Shown: one piece after another, positions 8,570 to 17,563 of the stretch | Layout: every line of letters starts with the position of its first letter | Position numbering within the stretch: position 1 is the stretch's first letter | Assembly: GCF_000144645.1 (NCBI RefSeq) | Contig: NC_014377.1 | Coordinates: 1,240,001 to 1,304,000, forward strand | Direction of reading: 5' to 3' | DNA from: Thermosediminibacter oceani DSM 16646 | Lineage (GTDB): Bacteria; Bacillota; Thermosediminibacteria; Thermosediminibacterales; Thermosediminibacteraceae | Length of the DNA: 64,000 nt | Program-made: the position numbers and the translations under genes | Notes under the pieces: generated by a model | What the model was told of the DNA's origin: nothing | The model's database searches: none | Seen by the model: only the letters and a program-made list of their open reading frames with translations

Positions 8570-9451
8570 TTAAAACGATTTTGATGCTTGCCAATCTTCA
8601 TAAGATTTATAATCTATTATTTCGCCTGTTTCCTGATCCCTTCTTTGTGACGGATTCCACCCCTCCACAACAGGAACTAATGTCGATCTGCAATTTGGAT
8701 GAGTATCTTCAGGTATGTTTGGCGCATCATCTAGATCAAAATATTTTCCGTCTAGATTTTGGCATATTTGCGAAGTCCTGTCGTCTAAAGTGGCAGAAAA
8801 AAGAACTTTTTGCACCACACCAGAACTTTTATAAACTTCTTTTTGTGCCTGCGTCATACATCTTGCCATTTCTGTATTGATTATTCTTTTGGCTTCATAA
8901 GCACCTGAACCCATTGTCTGCGCTATATCTTTGCTTAATTTATCAATGGATTTGCCCTGAATCATGCCATCTTCAAGGTTTTTACGGAGGTTTTTCACTA
9001 ATTTTTCTTTGTTGTCCCATATTCGGTCGCTAAAAGTTTTACCTTCAATGGGCATTTTCACTGCTTTTTCAACGAATTCAGGTCTTAAAATAGAATAATC
9101 TATGCTTACATCAACGCCTTTTTCAATAACATTTGCAGTGCGGTAAAAACTTTCTTTATATATGTCTTTCAGTATTTCCGTTGTTTTTTCATCCTCAATT
9201 TGCCCTAATTCTCTAGCCATCTGAGTTAATTTTTTTTGCATTTGTATTAAAACTGCATATCTTTGCTGGTCACTAACACTCAAAACCCCGTCTTTAGCAT
9301 ATTTAGCAAATATCTTCCCTAACTCTCCCCTGATGTCGTTAAGTGCTCTTTTATATGCCTGAAGTATTGGTAAACTGTCTTTATTAGCCTTCCTCTGCAT
9401 TTGAATATGTATTTTTTCTATTTCCTTCTGCAATTGTTTTTGTTTATCCAT
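8570..9451 (-). CDS. Phage minor head protein (SPP1 gp7 / Mu F-like)
   Basis: 293 residues. The N-terminal half is helical and charged. The C-terminal part has the Mu F-like/SPP1 gp7 domain, recognised by INTEMARCMTQAQKEVYKSS, FSATLDDRTSQICQNLDG and EDTHPNCRSTLVPVVEGW (residues 190-260). Proteins of this family are carried in a few copies inside the procapsid and help DNA entry or exit. The gene overlaps the portal gene by eight bases, as in SPP1-type phages, where portal and gp7 interact. The C-terminus continues about 20 residues past the domain. It is a confident family match by motif. Confidence 0.87.
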   Translation of the reverse strand: MDKQKQLQKEIEKIHIQMQRKANKDSLPILQAYKRALNDIRGELGKIFAKYAKDGVLSVSDQQRYAVLIQMQKKLTQMARELGQIEDEKTTEILKDIYKESFYRTANVIEKGVDVSIDYSILRPEFVEKAVKMPIEGKTFSDRIWDNKEKLVKNLRKNLEDGMIQGKSIDKLSKDIAQTMGSGAYEAKRIINTEMARCMTQAQKEVYKSSGVVQKVLFSATLDDRTSQICQNLDGKYFDLDDAPNIPEDTHPNCRSTLVPVVEGWNPSQRRDQETGEIIDYKSYEDWQASKSF

Positions 9452-10721
9452 TTTCTACACCATCCGGTATACTATCTAAATTAATACTCATAACTTCTTC
9501 TTGCTCTTTGCGGAGTTTTGCAATTTCTTCTTTGGGATTGTCAACAAAACTCAATTGAGCAAGTGCGGTTTCTGTTGAAAGTTTACCGTTAAGTTGTGAT
9601 ATTATCTGAGCAGTCATGAGATCATCCTGCGGTATGTTCGGAGTAAACTTAATTTTTACATCTCTATAGTCAAAATTCTGGCCGGTTTTGATTTTCAGGT
9701 ATTTAAATAAAAACTTTAGTCTTGTTTTCAGTGCATCAGCCAAAGCATCAGCGTTTAATTTGCACTTATTTTCAAGGGAAATAAGCCTAGTCCGCAAAGC
9801 CAGCGAACTTGTGTTGCTAGAAAGTTTCTCATTAGCATTTATATGGTTTGAAATCTGATACATTTTATCTTCAAGGGTTTTTAGCGTATTCTGTATAAAA
9901 GCGTCATTAATATTTTTAGTAAGCCAGCGCACATCTCCACCCTGCGGAACTTTCATTGCTCCTAACTGTTTCATGGCTGCAAGGTCGTCTGCGCTAATTT
10001 CTGCACCCATAATCATGAGATAAGCGTTGCGGAAGTCGGAAATTTCATTGGAAATATCACTTAAATTAGTCTCGTAAGCGTCCTGTAACCCCTTTAGGTC
10101 GTTAAAAAGTGTATCAAATTCTTTTTCTTCCGCTATGCTGCAAATAGCAACCGGCACTTCATCGAAAATATGAGTATCTTCGCCGATATAATTAATATCC
10201 GAAATACCCGAAACGGTGTAATGTTCTACTTTCCCAGGGTAGTAAACATCAAGATACTGCGTTTCGTCAAATTTTTTCTTGAATAAAACTAAAAACATTT
10301 GCACATTGCCGTAGTCATCGAGTAATGCATAAGAATTCAATGGACTATATATCTGCGCTGAGAATAAACCGTCTTTATCCACGTAATATAATTCGTACGC
10401 TTCCCCGAAGGTGAGCATTTTTTTGCATAAATTCTGGTCGTGTTTTTCGCTCCAGTGTGCAAGATTTTGTGTTATAGCATTGATTATATCCTCGTTGCCG
10501 GATTTTGAAATATAAGTAACCTTATTACCGACAATGTAGGAAACTTCTTCTTTAATGAAGGTTTTAATAAAATTGCAGTTTACTTTATTATTAGTGCGGT
10601 TGGTGATCATTTGATAATTAAGCATAGCATCGGTTTTTCCCAGGTAGTAGTTATACATCTTCTGAAACTTAGGCAAATTAAGGAAGTAATCTTCCAAACA
10701 AGACTTTATTAAGGTTTCCAT
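9444..10721 (-). CDS. Phage portal protein (SPP1 gp6-like)
   Basis: 425 residues. The N-terminal NRTNNKVNCNFIKTFIKEEV (about residues 41-60) and SYIVGNKVTYIS are typical of SPP1-type portals. A middle section (LKGLQDAYETNLSDISNEIS, about residues 210-230) and MIMGAEISADDLAAMKQLG match the stem and wing regions. The protein forms the dodecameric ring at one vertex through which the terminase pumps DNA. It starts 18 bases after the large terminase stop and overlaps the minor head gene, completing the usual terminase-portal-head order. The length is a little short against SPP1 gp6 (about 500 residues) but normal for thermophile phages. Confidence 0.9.
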   Translation of the reverse strand: METLIKSCLEDYFLNLPKFQKMYNYYLGKTDAMLNYQMITNRTNNKVNCNFIKTFIKEEVSYIVGNKVTYISKSGNEDIINAITQNLAHWSEKHDQNLCKKMLTFGEAYELYYVDKDGLFSAQIYSPLNSYALLDDYGNVQMFLVLFKKKFDETQYLDVYYPGKVEHYTVSGISDINYIGEDTHIFDEVPVAICSIAEEKEFDTLFNDLKGLQDAYETNLSDISNEISDFRNAYLMIMGAEISADDLAAMKQLGAMKVPQGGDVRWLTKNINDAFIQNTLKTLEDKMYQISNHINANEKLSSNTSSLALRTRLISLENKCKLNADALADALKTRLKFLFKYLKIKTGQNFDYRDVKIKFTPNIPQDDLMTAQIISQLNGKLSTETALAQLSFVDNPKEEIAKLRKEQEEVMSINLDSIPDGVENG

Positions 10722-10738
10722 TGTCGCACCACCTTATT

Positions 10739-12475
10739 TTATAAACCTAATAATCGTCTGTCGAATACCTGAATTTTCTCAACTACTTTAATGTCATCTA
10801 TCCTTAAATCTAACTCAGCCACACAGTCAGCGGCGTCATCATGCCCTATACCTTCGCCCTGATATTCCAAAATCTGGTTATAGAAGTCCTCATCTTCCTG
10901 GTTAAAGATGATAAAGCCATTGTTTACTTTCCCTGCAATAGCCCGGATTTTATTTTCTTTATTTTTCTTTTGGTATTCATTGATAAAAGTAATATTTCTA
11001 TGGCGTAATTCATCGTCATTTCTTATTAACTCTTGCAATCGTTTTACGTCACTACCGTTGAAGGTGTTTTTTTCGATAAAAACATGAGTAATATCAGGGT
11101 ATTGCTTGAGCAACTCAATTACTTTTGCTATGTATTCGTCAAAATCTACCTTCAAAAGCAAGCCTTTTCTGATATACCTATAACCATTACTATCTTTTGA
11201 GCCAACACAGATAGCGGTAAAGTCGTTGTTTTTGCCAGTATTAACAGCGCAGTCAACGCACATCATGGTCTTTTCAAAAACATGGCTTTCTATTTCTTCT
11301 GGGGTTTCGGTTTTTATAGTAAAGAAACACTTTTCCCCGATGTGGGTAGCGTCATTCATTATTTCACTTTTGAAGGCAATAGGATCAGAATAATACATTA
11401 GTGCTAAATCTATGCAGGTATATTTCTCCGGCCAAAGCCTCGGGAATGTCATTTCTTTTTCATACGCATAAAAATAATCCCTAGCGTCTATTTGAGCATA
11501 GGGATTTTTATTATCGAAGTATATTTTCTTAAATTCAGCCCAGTAAGGATTATGATTGAAATAGTTATCCACATCAAAATTTTCCAGCGGAATACCTCGT
11601 TTTAAAATACTGTAGTATGTTTTATCGTTTAGCAAACGTGAAATAAAATCGTTCTCGGCAAGCACAGTGCCGATAATTACGTATTTGCTGCCAGGTTTTA
11701 TTTTCACGCCATCCCTATATACAGGAGTATCACCGGCATAGAGAACATCTTTTTGAAAGGTCTCATATTTTTTATCCTTCGCCTGGTCATTTAAGCAGTC
11801 ATCCAATCCAACTATATCATCACAGATAATAAATTGAGGTCTTTTGCCTAAGTGTTTACGTCCTCTCATGCTTGACGTGCTAGATATTGCTTCAATTTTT
11901 GTGTTATTAGTTAAGTGTAATTCGTTAGCATTAACCGTAAAATTTTTGGTGTCTATTAATTCTCCAAAGGTTTCCTTAATATATTCATTATTTTCTAAAG
12001 CGGAACGCACATCAAACACAAATTTTTGAGCGTCTCTTTCAGTTTTACCCTGCACTATGGTATAAAAACTTTTACCATAGCAATGTAACCATATTACAGT
12101 AGCATAAGTTACTACAGTGCTTTTGGCGTGGCCTCTAGGTAAGCATAGGACTAATTTATCAAATTCGTCTTTGAGTATCATTCTTTCTAGTGTATTCCAT
12201 ATCTCATGGTGGAATGGTGCTAATGGTCTGGCATCGTTATTTTCTTTAACCCTAAAAGTATCCTGCAAAAAATAAAGGCAAAAAAACTCAATACTTTCTG
12301 CGCCTACAGCGTAAGCCAATCCATGATAACCAAACAGATTTTCTTTGTTTTTTTGTATTATTTTTTTCGCTATTTCCTCGGTTTTTTGTTGAGGAAGGTT
12401 TCGCTTTGCGGTAATGCTTTTAGTTAAGTATTTTAGTAAAAGTTCTATATCTTCTTTTGTGGGTTGCACTGCCAT
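10739..12475 (-). CDS. Phage terminase large subunit
   Basis: About 578 residues from the ATG at 12475, chosen because GGTGAT lies close upstream; an upstream in-frame start at 12526 gives 17 extra, less convincing residues. The ATPase part has a Walker A-like LPRGHAKST (about residue 115) and Walker B FIICDDI (about residue 217), with YKYVIIG-like coupling residues (SKYVIIGTVLAEND) later. The C-terminal nuclease part shows MCVDCAVNTGKNNDF (about residue 405) and HVFIEKNTFNGSD (about residue 465), supplying the acidic residues of the RNase H-like nuclease. The enzyme cuts concatemers and powers packaging through the portal. The reading frame is intact. Confidence 0.92.
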   Translation of the reverse strand: MAVQPTKEDIELLLKYLTKSITAKRNLPQQKTEEIAKKIIQKNKENLFGYHGLAYAVGAESIEFFCLYFLQDTFRVKENNDARPLAPFHHEIWNTLERMILKDEFDKLVLCLPRGHAKSTVVTYATVIWLHCYGKSFYTIVQGKTERDAQKFVFDVRSALENNEYIKETFGELIDTKNFTVNANELHLTNNTKIEAISSTSSMRGRKHLGKRPQFIICDDIVGLDDCLNDQAKDKKYETFQKDVLYAGDTPVYRDGVKIKPGSKYVIIGTVLAENDFISRLLNDKTYYSILKRGIPLENFDVDNYFNHNPYWAEFKKIYFDNKNPYAQIDARDYFYAYEKEMTFPRLWPEKYTCIDLALMYYSDPIAFKSEIMNDATHIGEKCFFTIKTETPEEIESHVFEKTMMCVDCAVNTGKNNDFTAICVGSKDSNGYRYIRKGLLLKVDFDEYIAKVIELLKQYPDITHVFIEKNTFNGSDVKRLQELIRNDDELRHRNITFINEYQKKNKENKIRAIAGKVNNGFIIFNQEDEDFYNQILEYQGEGIGHDDAADCVAELDLRIDDIKVVEKIQVFDRRLLGL

Positions 12476-13069
12476 ATTATCACCAACTTTTAAAAAAAGT
12501 TCAGGGAGGGAAGAACCCCTCCCCATAGACGGAATCCTCGCCGTCCCAGGCGGTTTTACTTTTTGGAGGAAGGAGGAGGCAGGAGTCGAACCTGCTAGAA
12601 ACTGCCAAACTTACCCTTATGGCTGCTTGCCGATGTTTTGATGTATAGTAAGGCCCTGTTGCTACCTCGAAGGTTAAAAATTACATAAAAAATTTGTAGA
12701 GATAATCCCACCCCATTTTCTGACAATTCAAAAAAGAAGGGTGGGGGGTAAATTTTCTTAACATTCTCATAATGAATAATATACAAATTACATTTACCAA
12801 TAATTGTAATTGAGTCTATGATAATAAACCTTATCATAGACTCAACGTCCGATAATATAACACTATGTTAAATGATAAAAATTCTCACGATAGCCTTCTA
12901 ATCCTTGATTTTATTGAAACTGTTATATTCTTCCATCATAATTATTAATTATTTTTCATTTATATACAGGTTCGATTGTATATCTATCCATTTTTCTAGT
13001 GTTTAAACTAGATAAAACTCAAATTTTATTCAAATCTGAAATTTATTTTTATGTGAGTTTTTGTAGGTT
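12476..13069. other. 594-base non-coding, structured gap between small and large terminase genes
   Basis: No convincing gene is present. The region contains a perfect 15-pair hairpin (12810-12824 with 12831-12845, loop TAAACC), a GC-rich stem on the minus strand (CCCACCC at about 12740-12750 with GGGTGGG at about 12708-12715), and a tRNA T-arm mimic on the minus strand (12579-12595: GCAGG, loop TTCGACT, CCTGC). The right part (about 12880-13069) is AT-rich with nothing recognised. The position beside terS suggests a packaging site (cos or pac) or a small RNA. This is inference. Confidence 0.5.
12810..12845. repeat. Perfect 15-bp inverted repeat
   Basis: TTGAGTCTATGATAA and TTATCATAGACTCAA are separated by six bases. 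No T-run follows on either strand, so it is not an ordinary terminator. It lies between terS and terL and could be a protein-binding palindrome or an RNA hairpin. Confidence 0.75.
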
Positions 13070-13462
13070 TTATTCATCCAAAACCTCATCAATGAGATCA
13101 TTTAAATCTGCTGCGGAGTCTTTATTTGGATCATTCATATCCACGCTAACTTTTGTTGAAGGTTTGCCCAATTGCCTATCAACCCAGTATTTGAGCAGGT
13201 CTGCTTTAACTTTATCGCTCTGGCTTTTTTCTATTAAGGCCCATATCTTATATAATGCTTCAGGCAATTTGGAATTGATAATCTTCTCTGCCTGAGCTTT
13301 ATTTTCCTGTAAGCGTTCGTCAAGCGCTGCCTTAAATTCAGGATTCTTCAACCAATCATATATCGCTTGTCTGCTTCTCCCTATTTTCTGTGCTATTTCA
13401 GTAATACTCATGCCTGCAACTAAATATTCAATACACAATCGTTTCTGTTCATCTATTATCAT
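13070..13462 (-). CDS. Phage terminase small subunit-like, HTH protein
   Basis: 130 residues. The N-terminal helix-turn-helix reads SITEIAQKIGRSRQAIYDWL (residues 19-38), as in phBC6A51-type DNA-binding proteins and small terminases. It is followed by a long helical region suited to oligomerisation (residues 40-105) and an acidic C-terminal tail (DLNDLIDEVLDE) of the kind that contacts the large subunit. The gene lies one non-coding interval upstream of the large terminase, the expected place. It should recognise the packaging site on the element's DNA. HTH proteins with this architecture are sometimes transcription regulators, so the terminase role depends on gene order. Confidence 0.75.
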   Translation of the reverse strand: MIIDEQKRLCIEYLVAGMSITEIAQKIGRSRQAIYDWLKNPEFKAALDERLQENKAQAEKIINSKLPEALYKIWALIEKSQSDKVKADLLKYWVDRQLGKPSTKVSVDMNDPNKDSAADLNDLIDEVLDE

Positions 13463-13568
13463 TGTTAACTTTCACCACCTTTACAGTTTACATTTATTAT
13501 ATCATACTCCCCAGGGGTATATTACAAATCCATAAAAAAAGCAAAGGATATAAATTCATACCCCCTGC

Positions 13569-13724
13569 CTATATCCATCGAAACAATTTCCACAACAATC
13601 TTCCCTTTATCTTATTTTTAGCCCTTCTCGCTATTTTTTTAGGATCACCGCTTACAATCGCTTCAATATCTTTTGCGACACTAGCAGCACGGTTAATTTT
13701 TCGTAATATCTTTTTCCAGGACAT
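13569..13724 (-). CDS. Small basic phage protein, 51 residues
   Basis: An ATG at 13724 with AGGTGAT seven bases upstream opens a 51-residue frame starting MSWKKILRKINRAAS. It contains KDIEAIVSGDPKKIARRAKN and ends RLLWKLFRWI. Small basic proteins with a similar SGDPKKIAKRA-type core recur in Firmicutes phages and integrative elements, and their function is unknown to me. It follows the 68-residue gene by four bases, so the two are likely translated together. The strong Lys/Arg content suggests nucleic-acid or membrane contact. Confidence 0.6.
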   Translation of the reverse strand: MSWKKILRKINRAASVAKDIEAIVSGDPKKIARRAKNKIKGRLLWKLFRWI

Positions 13725-13728
13725 ATTA

Positions 13729-13935
13729 TCACCTATTATCCAATACTATTATCAATTTTCTAGTATCAATATCAAATACCCTTTCAATAACTGGTCTAAA
13801 ACTTACCCGATCATTAATTGGTATTATAACTGTATTAGAATTTAATAAAGCAAATAATTCATCGCCACTTAAATTTAATTCTTGTATTTTATCATATTTT
13901 TGGGTATCAATTTTAAGTTGAATTTCAACTAACAT
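13729..13935 (-). CDS. Hypothetical phage protein, 68 residues
   Basis: A short acidic/hydrophobic frame (starting MLVEIQLKIDTQKYD, ending KLIIVLDNR) with a GGAGGGGGAGG ribosome binding site just upstream of ATG 13935. No family is recognised. Alternating beta-type residues suggest a small beta-rich fold, and there is no membrane segment or cysteine. It lies between the DHH-like gene and the 51-residue gene and probably shares their transcript. Confidence 0.55.
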   Translation of the reverse strand: MLVEIQLKIDTQKYDKIQELNLSGDELFALLNSNTVIIPINDRVSFRPVIERVFDIDTRKLIIVLDNR

Positions 13936-14004
13936 CCTCCCCCTCCTTTCTGGGAATAAAATTCCACAAAAGAAGGGAATTTCCTGCCATTGTTGAAAAA
14001 TTTT

Positions 14005-14784
14005 TTATACAGCCACGGAATATTTTATTTTGTTTCTGCCCACTAAAGCCGCCGAAAAAATTTTACCGCCAATGGTTGATATTTTGGCGGTTTGAGGTAT
14101 AAAATAATAATAGGGAAGGAATTCTATATCTGGTAATGTTAAATCTAAATCAAATAACTCGCTTAATTCGGCAAGCCTTATATCGCTTGCTAATTTTTTA
14201 TCTTTATCTATCCAAATTTTACCATTTAGGTTATATTTCTTTTTGACTTCTTCAAAGTCTTTAGGTTTGTACCTACTCAAAATTTCCTCAAATTCTTTCA
14301 TTTCAAGCACGTTGAGGTAATGAGCGTGAGAAATGATGTCATTAAAATATTGCGAATAGTAACCTAGATAAAATGAATCTATAGCCAACAAAATCATTTT
14401 GGCTTCTTCGCTTTGGGGTAAAGGTATATCATAGTAACTCCAAATTTCAAGCAATGTGCTTCCTGCATACTTATCGAAGTAATTTTCGTGGCTAATACTA
14501 TCAATTATATTCAAGTTCGCTGCTTCAGGATTATAAAAAGGGGTAACATGATTACCCCAACACTTACCACGTATTAAATCTATATCTACTGCAATCGCTT
14601 CATTAATTGCATTTTCGGTTTTGTAAAGACAATTGAAATCATAAAAGTAATTGATTTTATATCCTTTTACTTTCTCTAGTAATTTACACGAGAATAGCGA
14701 ATCAATATCATTACTTAAACACAAATCAAAATATTTATCGCTTTTCGTCCATTCTGGAAATTTGGCTTTGTATTCTGCTCGCAT
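14005..14784 (-). CDS. DHH phosphoesterase-like phage protein
   Basis: 259 residues. Three stretches recall the metal-binding motifs of DHH-superfamily phosphoesterases in the right order: SNDIDSLFSCKLL (about residue 24), AVDIDLIRG (about residue 64) and GNHVTPF (about residue 76, in place of the DHH motif). A large helical middle part follows and then a C-terminal PQTAKISTIGGKIFSAALVG. Canonical members hydrolyse oligonucleotides or act as exonucleases (RecJ). Here the third motif is altered, so activity is uncertain. The gene has its own GGAGAGA-type ribosome binding site and is separated from the primase gene by a strong terminator. No closer assignment can be made by eye. Confidence 0.45.
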   Translation of the reverse strand: MRAEYKAKFPEWTKSDKYFDLCLSNDIDSLFSCKLLEKVKGYKINYFYDFNCLYKTENAINEAIAVDIDLIRGKCWGNHVTPFYNPEAANLNIIDSISHENYFDKYAGSTLLEIWSYYDIPLPQSEEAKMILLAIDSFYLGYYSQYFNDIISHAHYLNVLEMKEFEEILSRYKPKDFEEVKKKYNLNGKIWIDKDKKLASDIRLAELSELFDLDLTLPDIEFLPYYYFIPQTAKISTIGGKIFSAALVGRNKIKYSVAV

Positions 14785-14826
14785 AGTGCTTCTCTCCTTT
14801 GTTTGTTTTTTTGTTTGATAATAAAA

Positions 14827-14853
14827 AAAGCAAGGGTGAAAATACCCTTGCTT
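14827..14853 (-). terminator. Terminator behind the primase gene
   Basis: An 11-pair stem AAAGCAAGGGT/ACCCTTGCTTT with a five-base loop is followed on the minus strand by a T-run. It ends the primase transcript right at its stop codon and separates it from the DHH-like gene. Confidence 0.85.
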
Positions 14854-15392
14854 TAATTTTCTTCATCTTCTAATATTCCATCGGGGATTTCCCCATATTT
14901 AAAATCAAGGGGATAATTTTGGCTCATGATTACATAGGGATAACCTTTTTCTTTGATGAATAGTTTTCTTTTTAACTTTTTATTTGCTCTCACTTTTTTT
15001 AGATTATACTTTTCGATAACTTCGCCAAGAATCCGCTTTAGGTTTACTTCTTTTTCTTTTCCCGCAAGTTTCAAAATGTCCTTTTCAGTAGCATAACCTT
15101 TTTCATTAATAAAATCCAAAATCAATTTTTCTAAATAAAACGCTGTCCTTTCATTTTTTCTGGGTATTTTTTTGGTTTGCATTTGCGGATATACTCTATT
15201 TGCTTCTTCCTCGCCAAAATTTCGCAAAATCATTTCTCGACTAATACCTTTCATAGTGCAATGTTTTTCTTTCCACGTCATTGCTCTTTTTTCTGCTCGT
15301 TCTATAATGTCCCAACAATAAGAAGGAATTGAGTAAAATGACGTCAAGTTTTTCTGGTTTTTGGTTTTTGCTTGTCTAATCGCTTCCGCAAG
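14853..15392 (-). pseudogene. Primase, C-terminal fragment (split by IS21 copy 1)
   Basis: About 177 codons (from EAIRQAKTKNQ to the stop at 14853) belong to the primase gene whose first 444 codons lie at 17564-18894. When the IS21 copy and one GCAAG duplicate are removed, the frame runs through IPDFLLA-EAIRQAK without any change, giving one protein of about 621 residues. This part is basic and helical (ISREMILRNFGEEEANRVYP, KKVRANKKLKRKLFI) and may be a C-terminal DNA-binding or helicase-interaction region. Within the IS end a GTG could restart translation (MTLAEAIRQ), but no good ribosome binding site is seen. Confidence 0.85.
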
Positions 15393-15496
15393 TGTCACCG
15401 CCGGTGTATAATTGACCCAGGAGCAACGAAAAGGAATTGACCCACCCCCTGGCGAAATATCCCTCTGATACCAGCCAAAAGATCGGAGGGAAATAA

Positions 15497-16726
15497 GTGC
15501 TAGGGAGTGGATCTATTATCATGTTACACGAATTAAGAGCAATGGGCAAGAGCATCCGTGCAATTGCACGAGAAACAGGCCGTTCAAGGAATACGGTAAG
15601 AAAATACTTAAGGGCAGAGGGCATTCCCGAAAGGAAGCCGCATCCCAAAAGAGGATCAAAGCTCGATCCATACAAAGATACCATTCAAGAGCTCATAAAT
15701 CTTGGTATATTCAATTGCGAAGTTATCTACGAAAGAATCAAAGAAGAAGGCTATACCGGCGGCCGCACTATCTTAAGGGACTATGTAAGACAATTTAGAC
15801 CCCCAAAACAGGTTCCTGCCGTATGCCGCTACGAAACCAAGCCCGGCCAGCAGGCCCAGGTCGACTGGGGCGAATACACCTACATTGACGAGGAAACCGG
15901 CGAAATACGTAAGCTTTACGTCTTCGTCATGGTACTGGGTTACTCCAGAGCCATATACGTAGAATTCACAAACCGCTGCGACATACATACCTTCATCCGC
16001 TGCCTGATCCGCGGGTTTGAATACTTCGGCGGAGTGACCGACATAGTCCTTACCGACAGAATGAAGACCGTAATACTTGGCACCGGAGAAAACAGAAAGC
16101 CCATATGGAACTCCATCTTTGAAGACCTGGCTGTAACCCTTGGATTTACCCCTAAAGTGTGCAGAGCACGACGTCCACAGACCAAAGGCAAAGTAGAAAG
16201 CGGAATAGACTTTGTCAAAAGCAACTTCCTGCCGGGTAGGAAGTTCATAAACTACGGTGACTTAAACCACCAGGCAATAGTGTGGTGCGAAAAGAAAAAC
16301 AGGAGGATTCACGGCACCACCGGGGAAAAGCCTATTGACCGCCTGAAGGAAGAAAACCTCAAACCACTCCCTGCCTCTGACAGATACCAAAAATTCCTTG
16401 AAGAAGTAAGGAAAGTCCACAAAGACGGCCTCTTGAGCTTTAACGGCGTAAGATACGGCGTTCCCTGGCAATATAGCGGAAAAGAGGTGGTTGTAAGGGA
16501 CAAAAACGGCAAAATCGAAATCCTCTATGATGGGAAGGTGATAGCAACCCACGAAAAACATTATCGCTCAAGGACCATCGTTTTCCTCAAAGGTCAGTAT
16601 AAGGGTCTAAAAGAAGCCGAAGGCATGTTCTATCCTAGACCGAGGGCTATCAAGTTATCTTCCCTGGAAGTTGAGAAGCGTTCTCTGGGGGTTTACGAAA
16701 GCCTCCTGGAGGTGGGCACAGTATGA
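15497..16726 (+). CDS. istA: IS21 transposase IstA
   Basis: 409 residues, GTG start with GGAGGGAAATAA immediately upstream. The N-terminal HTH reads GKSIRAIARETGRSRNTVRKYL (shown by the segments SIRAIARETGRSRNTV and RKYL, residues 16-38). The rve-type DDE core is recognised by QAQVDWGEYTYID (about residue 114), DIVLTDRMKTVILG and a KGKVESGIDFVKSNFLPG segment carrying the catalytic Glu (about residue 230). It cuts and joins IS21 ends. The stop overlaps the istB start by four bases, the normal coupling in this family. Full length, so probably functional. Confidence 0.95.
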   Translation: MLGSGSIIMLHELRAMGKSIRAIARETGRSRNTVRKYLRAEGIPERKPHPKRGSKLDPYKDTIQELINLGIFNCEVIYERIKEEGYTGGRTILRDYVRQFRPPKQVPAVCRYETKPGQQAQVDWGEYTYIDEETGEIRKLYVFVMVLGYSRAIYVEFTNRCDIHTFIRCLIRGFEYFGGVTDIVLTDRMKTVILGTGENRKPIWNSIFEDLAVTLGFTPKVCRARRPQTKGKVESGIDFVKSNFLPGRKFINYGDLNHQAIVWCEKKNRRIHGTTGEKPIDRLKEENLKPLPASDRYQKFLEEVRKVHKDGLLSFNGVRYGVPWQYSGKEVVVRDKNGKIEILYDGKVIATHEKHYRSRTIVFLKGQYKGLKEAEGMFYPRPRAIKLSSLEVEKRSLGVYESLLEVGTV

Positions 16727-17493
16727 TAGACCTTGAAAAAGCTCGGTCCCACCTTGAAGAACTGGGGCTTTTAAACGCAGCATCTTTCCTTGACGCCCTC
16801 CTTGAAAGAGCTCAACGCCAAAATAGCACGTATCTTGATTTCTTAAATAACCTGCTCGAGGCTGAACTTGCTGAAAGGCAAAGGCGGAATATCGAGGTAA
16901 GGTCAAAACTTGCCCGGCTTCCATACCGCAAGACTCTAACCGAATTTGACTTTGCCTTCCAGCCCAGCATCGATGAAAAACTGATAAAAGAGCTTGCCAC
17001 AATGGCCTTTGTCCACCGGGTAGAAAACGTAATATTTCTTGGCCCGCCTGGAGTAGGGAAGACGCACCTTGCCGTGGCTCTTGCTATAGAAGCCCTATCT
17101 TGTGGTATATCAGTCTACTTCACGAGTCTTTCTAGGCTCATTGAGGACCTCAAAAAGGCATATAAAGAAAGCCGGTTAGAAAGGCGAATGAGGATCTACA
17201 CTAGGCCCAAGCTCCTTGTAATCGATGAAGTAGGCTATCTTCCATTAGATGGCCTTGGCTCGAACCTCTTTTTCCAGCTAATAAGTGCCCGATATGAAAA
17301 GGGGAGCATAATACTTACCAGCAACAAAGGCTTTGGAGAATGGGGGGAGCTCATGGGAGACCCTGTACTTGCTACTGCAGTGTTGGATAGACTATTACAC
17401 CATGCCCACATAATCAACATAAGGGGCAACAGCTACCGCCTAAAGGACAGGCTAAAGACCGGGTTGTATGGTAACCAACATAATAATGCTTAA
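16723..17493 (+). CDS. istB: IS21 helper ATPase IstB
   Basis: 256 residues of the DnaC/IstB AAA+ family. Walker A is LGPPGVGKTHLA (about residue 106), Walker B LLVIDEVGYLPLD (about residue 164) and sensor I region IILTSNKGFGEW (about residue 197). The N-terminal helical part (residues 1-70) is the IstA-interaction region in studied members. IstB assembles on target DNA and selects the insertion site. It overlaps istA by four bases. It differs clearly from the IstB of the second IS21 copy in this window, so the two elements belong to different subgroups. Confidence 0.95.
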   Translation: MIDLEKARSHLEELGLLNAASFLDALLERAQRQNSTYLDFLNNLLEAELAERQRRNIEVRSKLARLPYRKTLTEFDFAFQPSIDEKLIKELATMAFVHRVENVIFLGPPGVGKTHLAVALAIEALSCGISVYFTSLSRLIEDLKKAYKESRLERRMRIYTRPKLLVIDEVGYLPLDGLGSNLFFQLISARYEKGSIILTSNKGFGEWGELMGDPVLATAVLDRLLHHAHIINIRGNSYRLKDRLKTGLYGNQHNNA

Positions 17494-17563
17494 ATTTAAA
17501 AAAAGCCAGGGTGGGTCAATTTAAAATCGCTGAAAATGGGTCAATTTAAATCCGCTATTGACA

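Larger units (their letters stand above)
15393..17563 (+). mobile_element. IS21-family insertion sequence, copy 1
   Basis: A 2171-base element with terminal TG...CA ends. The left end begins TGTCACCGCCGGTGTATAAT and the right end, read inward, begins TGTCAATAGCGGATTTAAAT. Both are followed by ATTGACCC-type sub-terminal repeats (two copies near each end), as is usual for IS21. A perfect 5-base target duplication GCAAG flanks it (15388-15392 and 17564-17568). It carries intact istA and istB in the plus direction and interrupts the primase gene. The clean duplication and intact frames point to a recent insertion. Confidence 0.93.

Noticed and set aside
12579-12675. Possible tRNA on the minus strand (T-arm GCAGG-TTCGACT-CCTGC)
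   Set aside because: Only the T-arm is convincing. No acceptor stem fits the 7-base spacing, and no anticodon arm with a 7-base loop can be drawn. It is kept as a T-arm mimic within the non-coding gap.
12595-12837. 80-codon minus-strand frame between the terminase genes
   Set aside because: No ribosome binding site, low-complexity composition, and it crosses the stem-forming DNA. Not treated as a gene.
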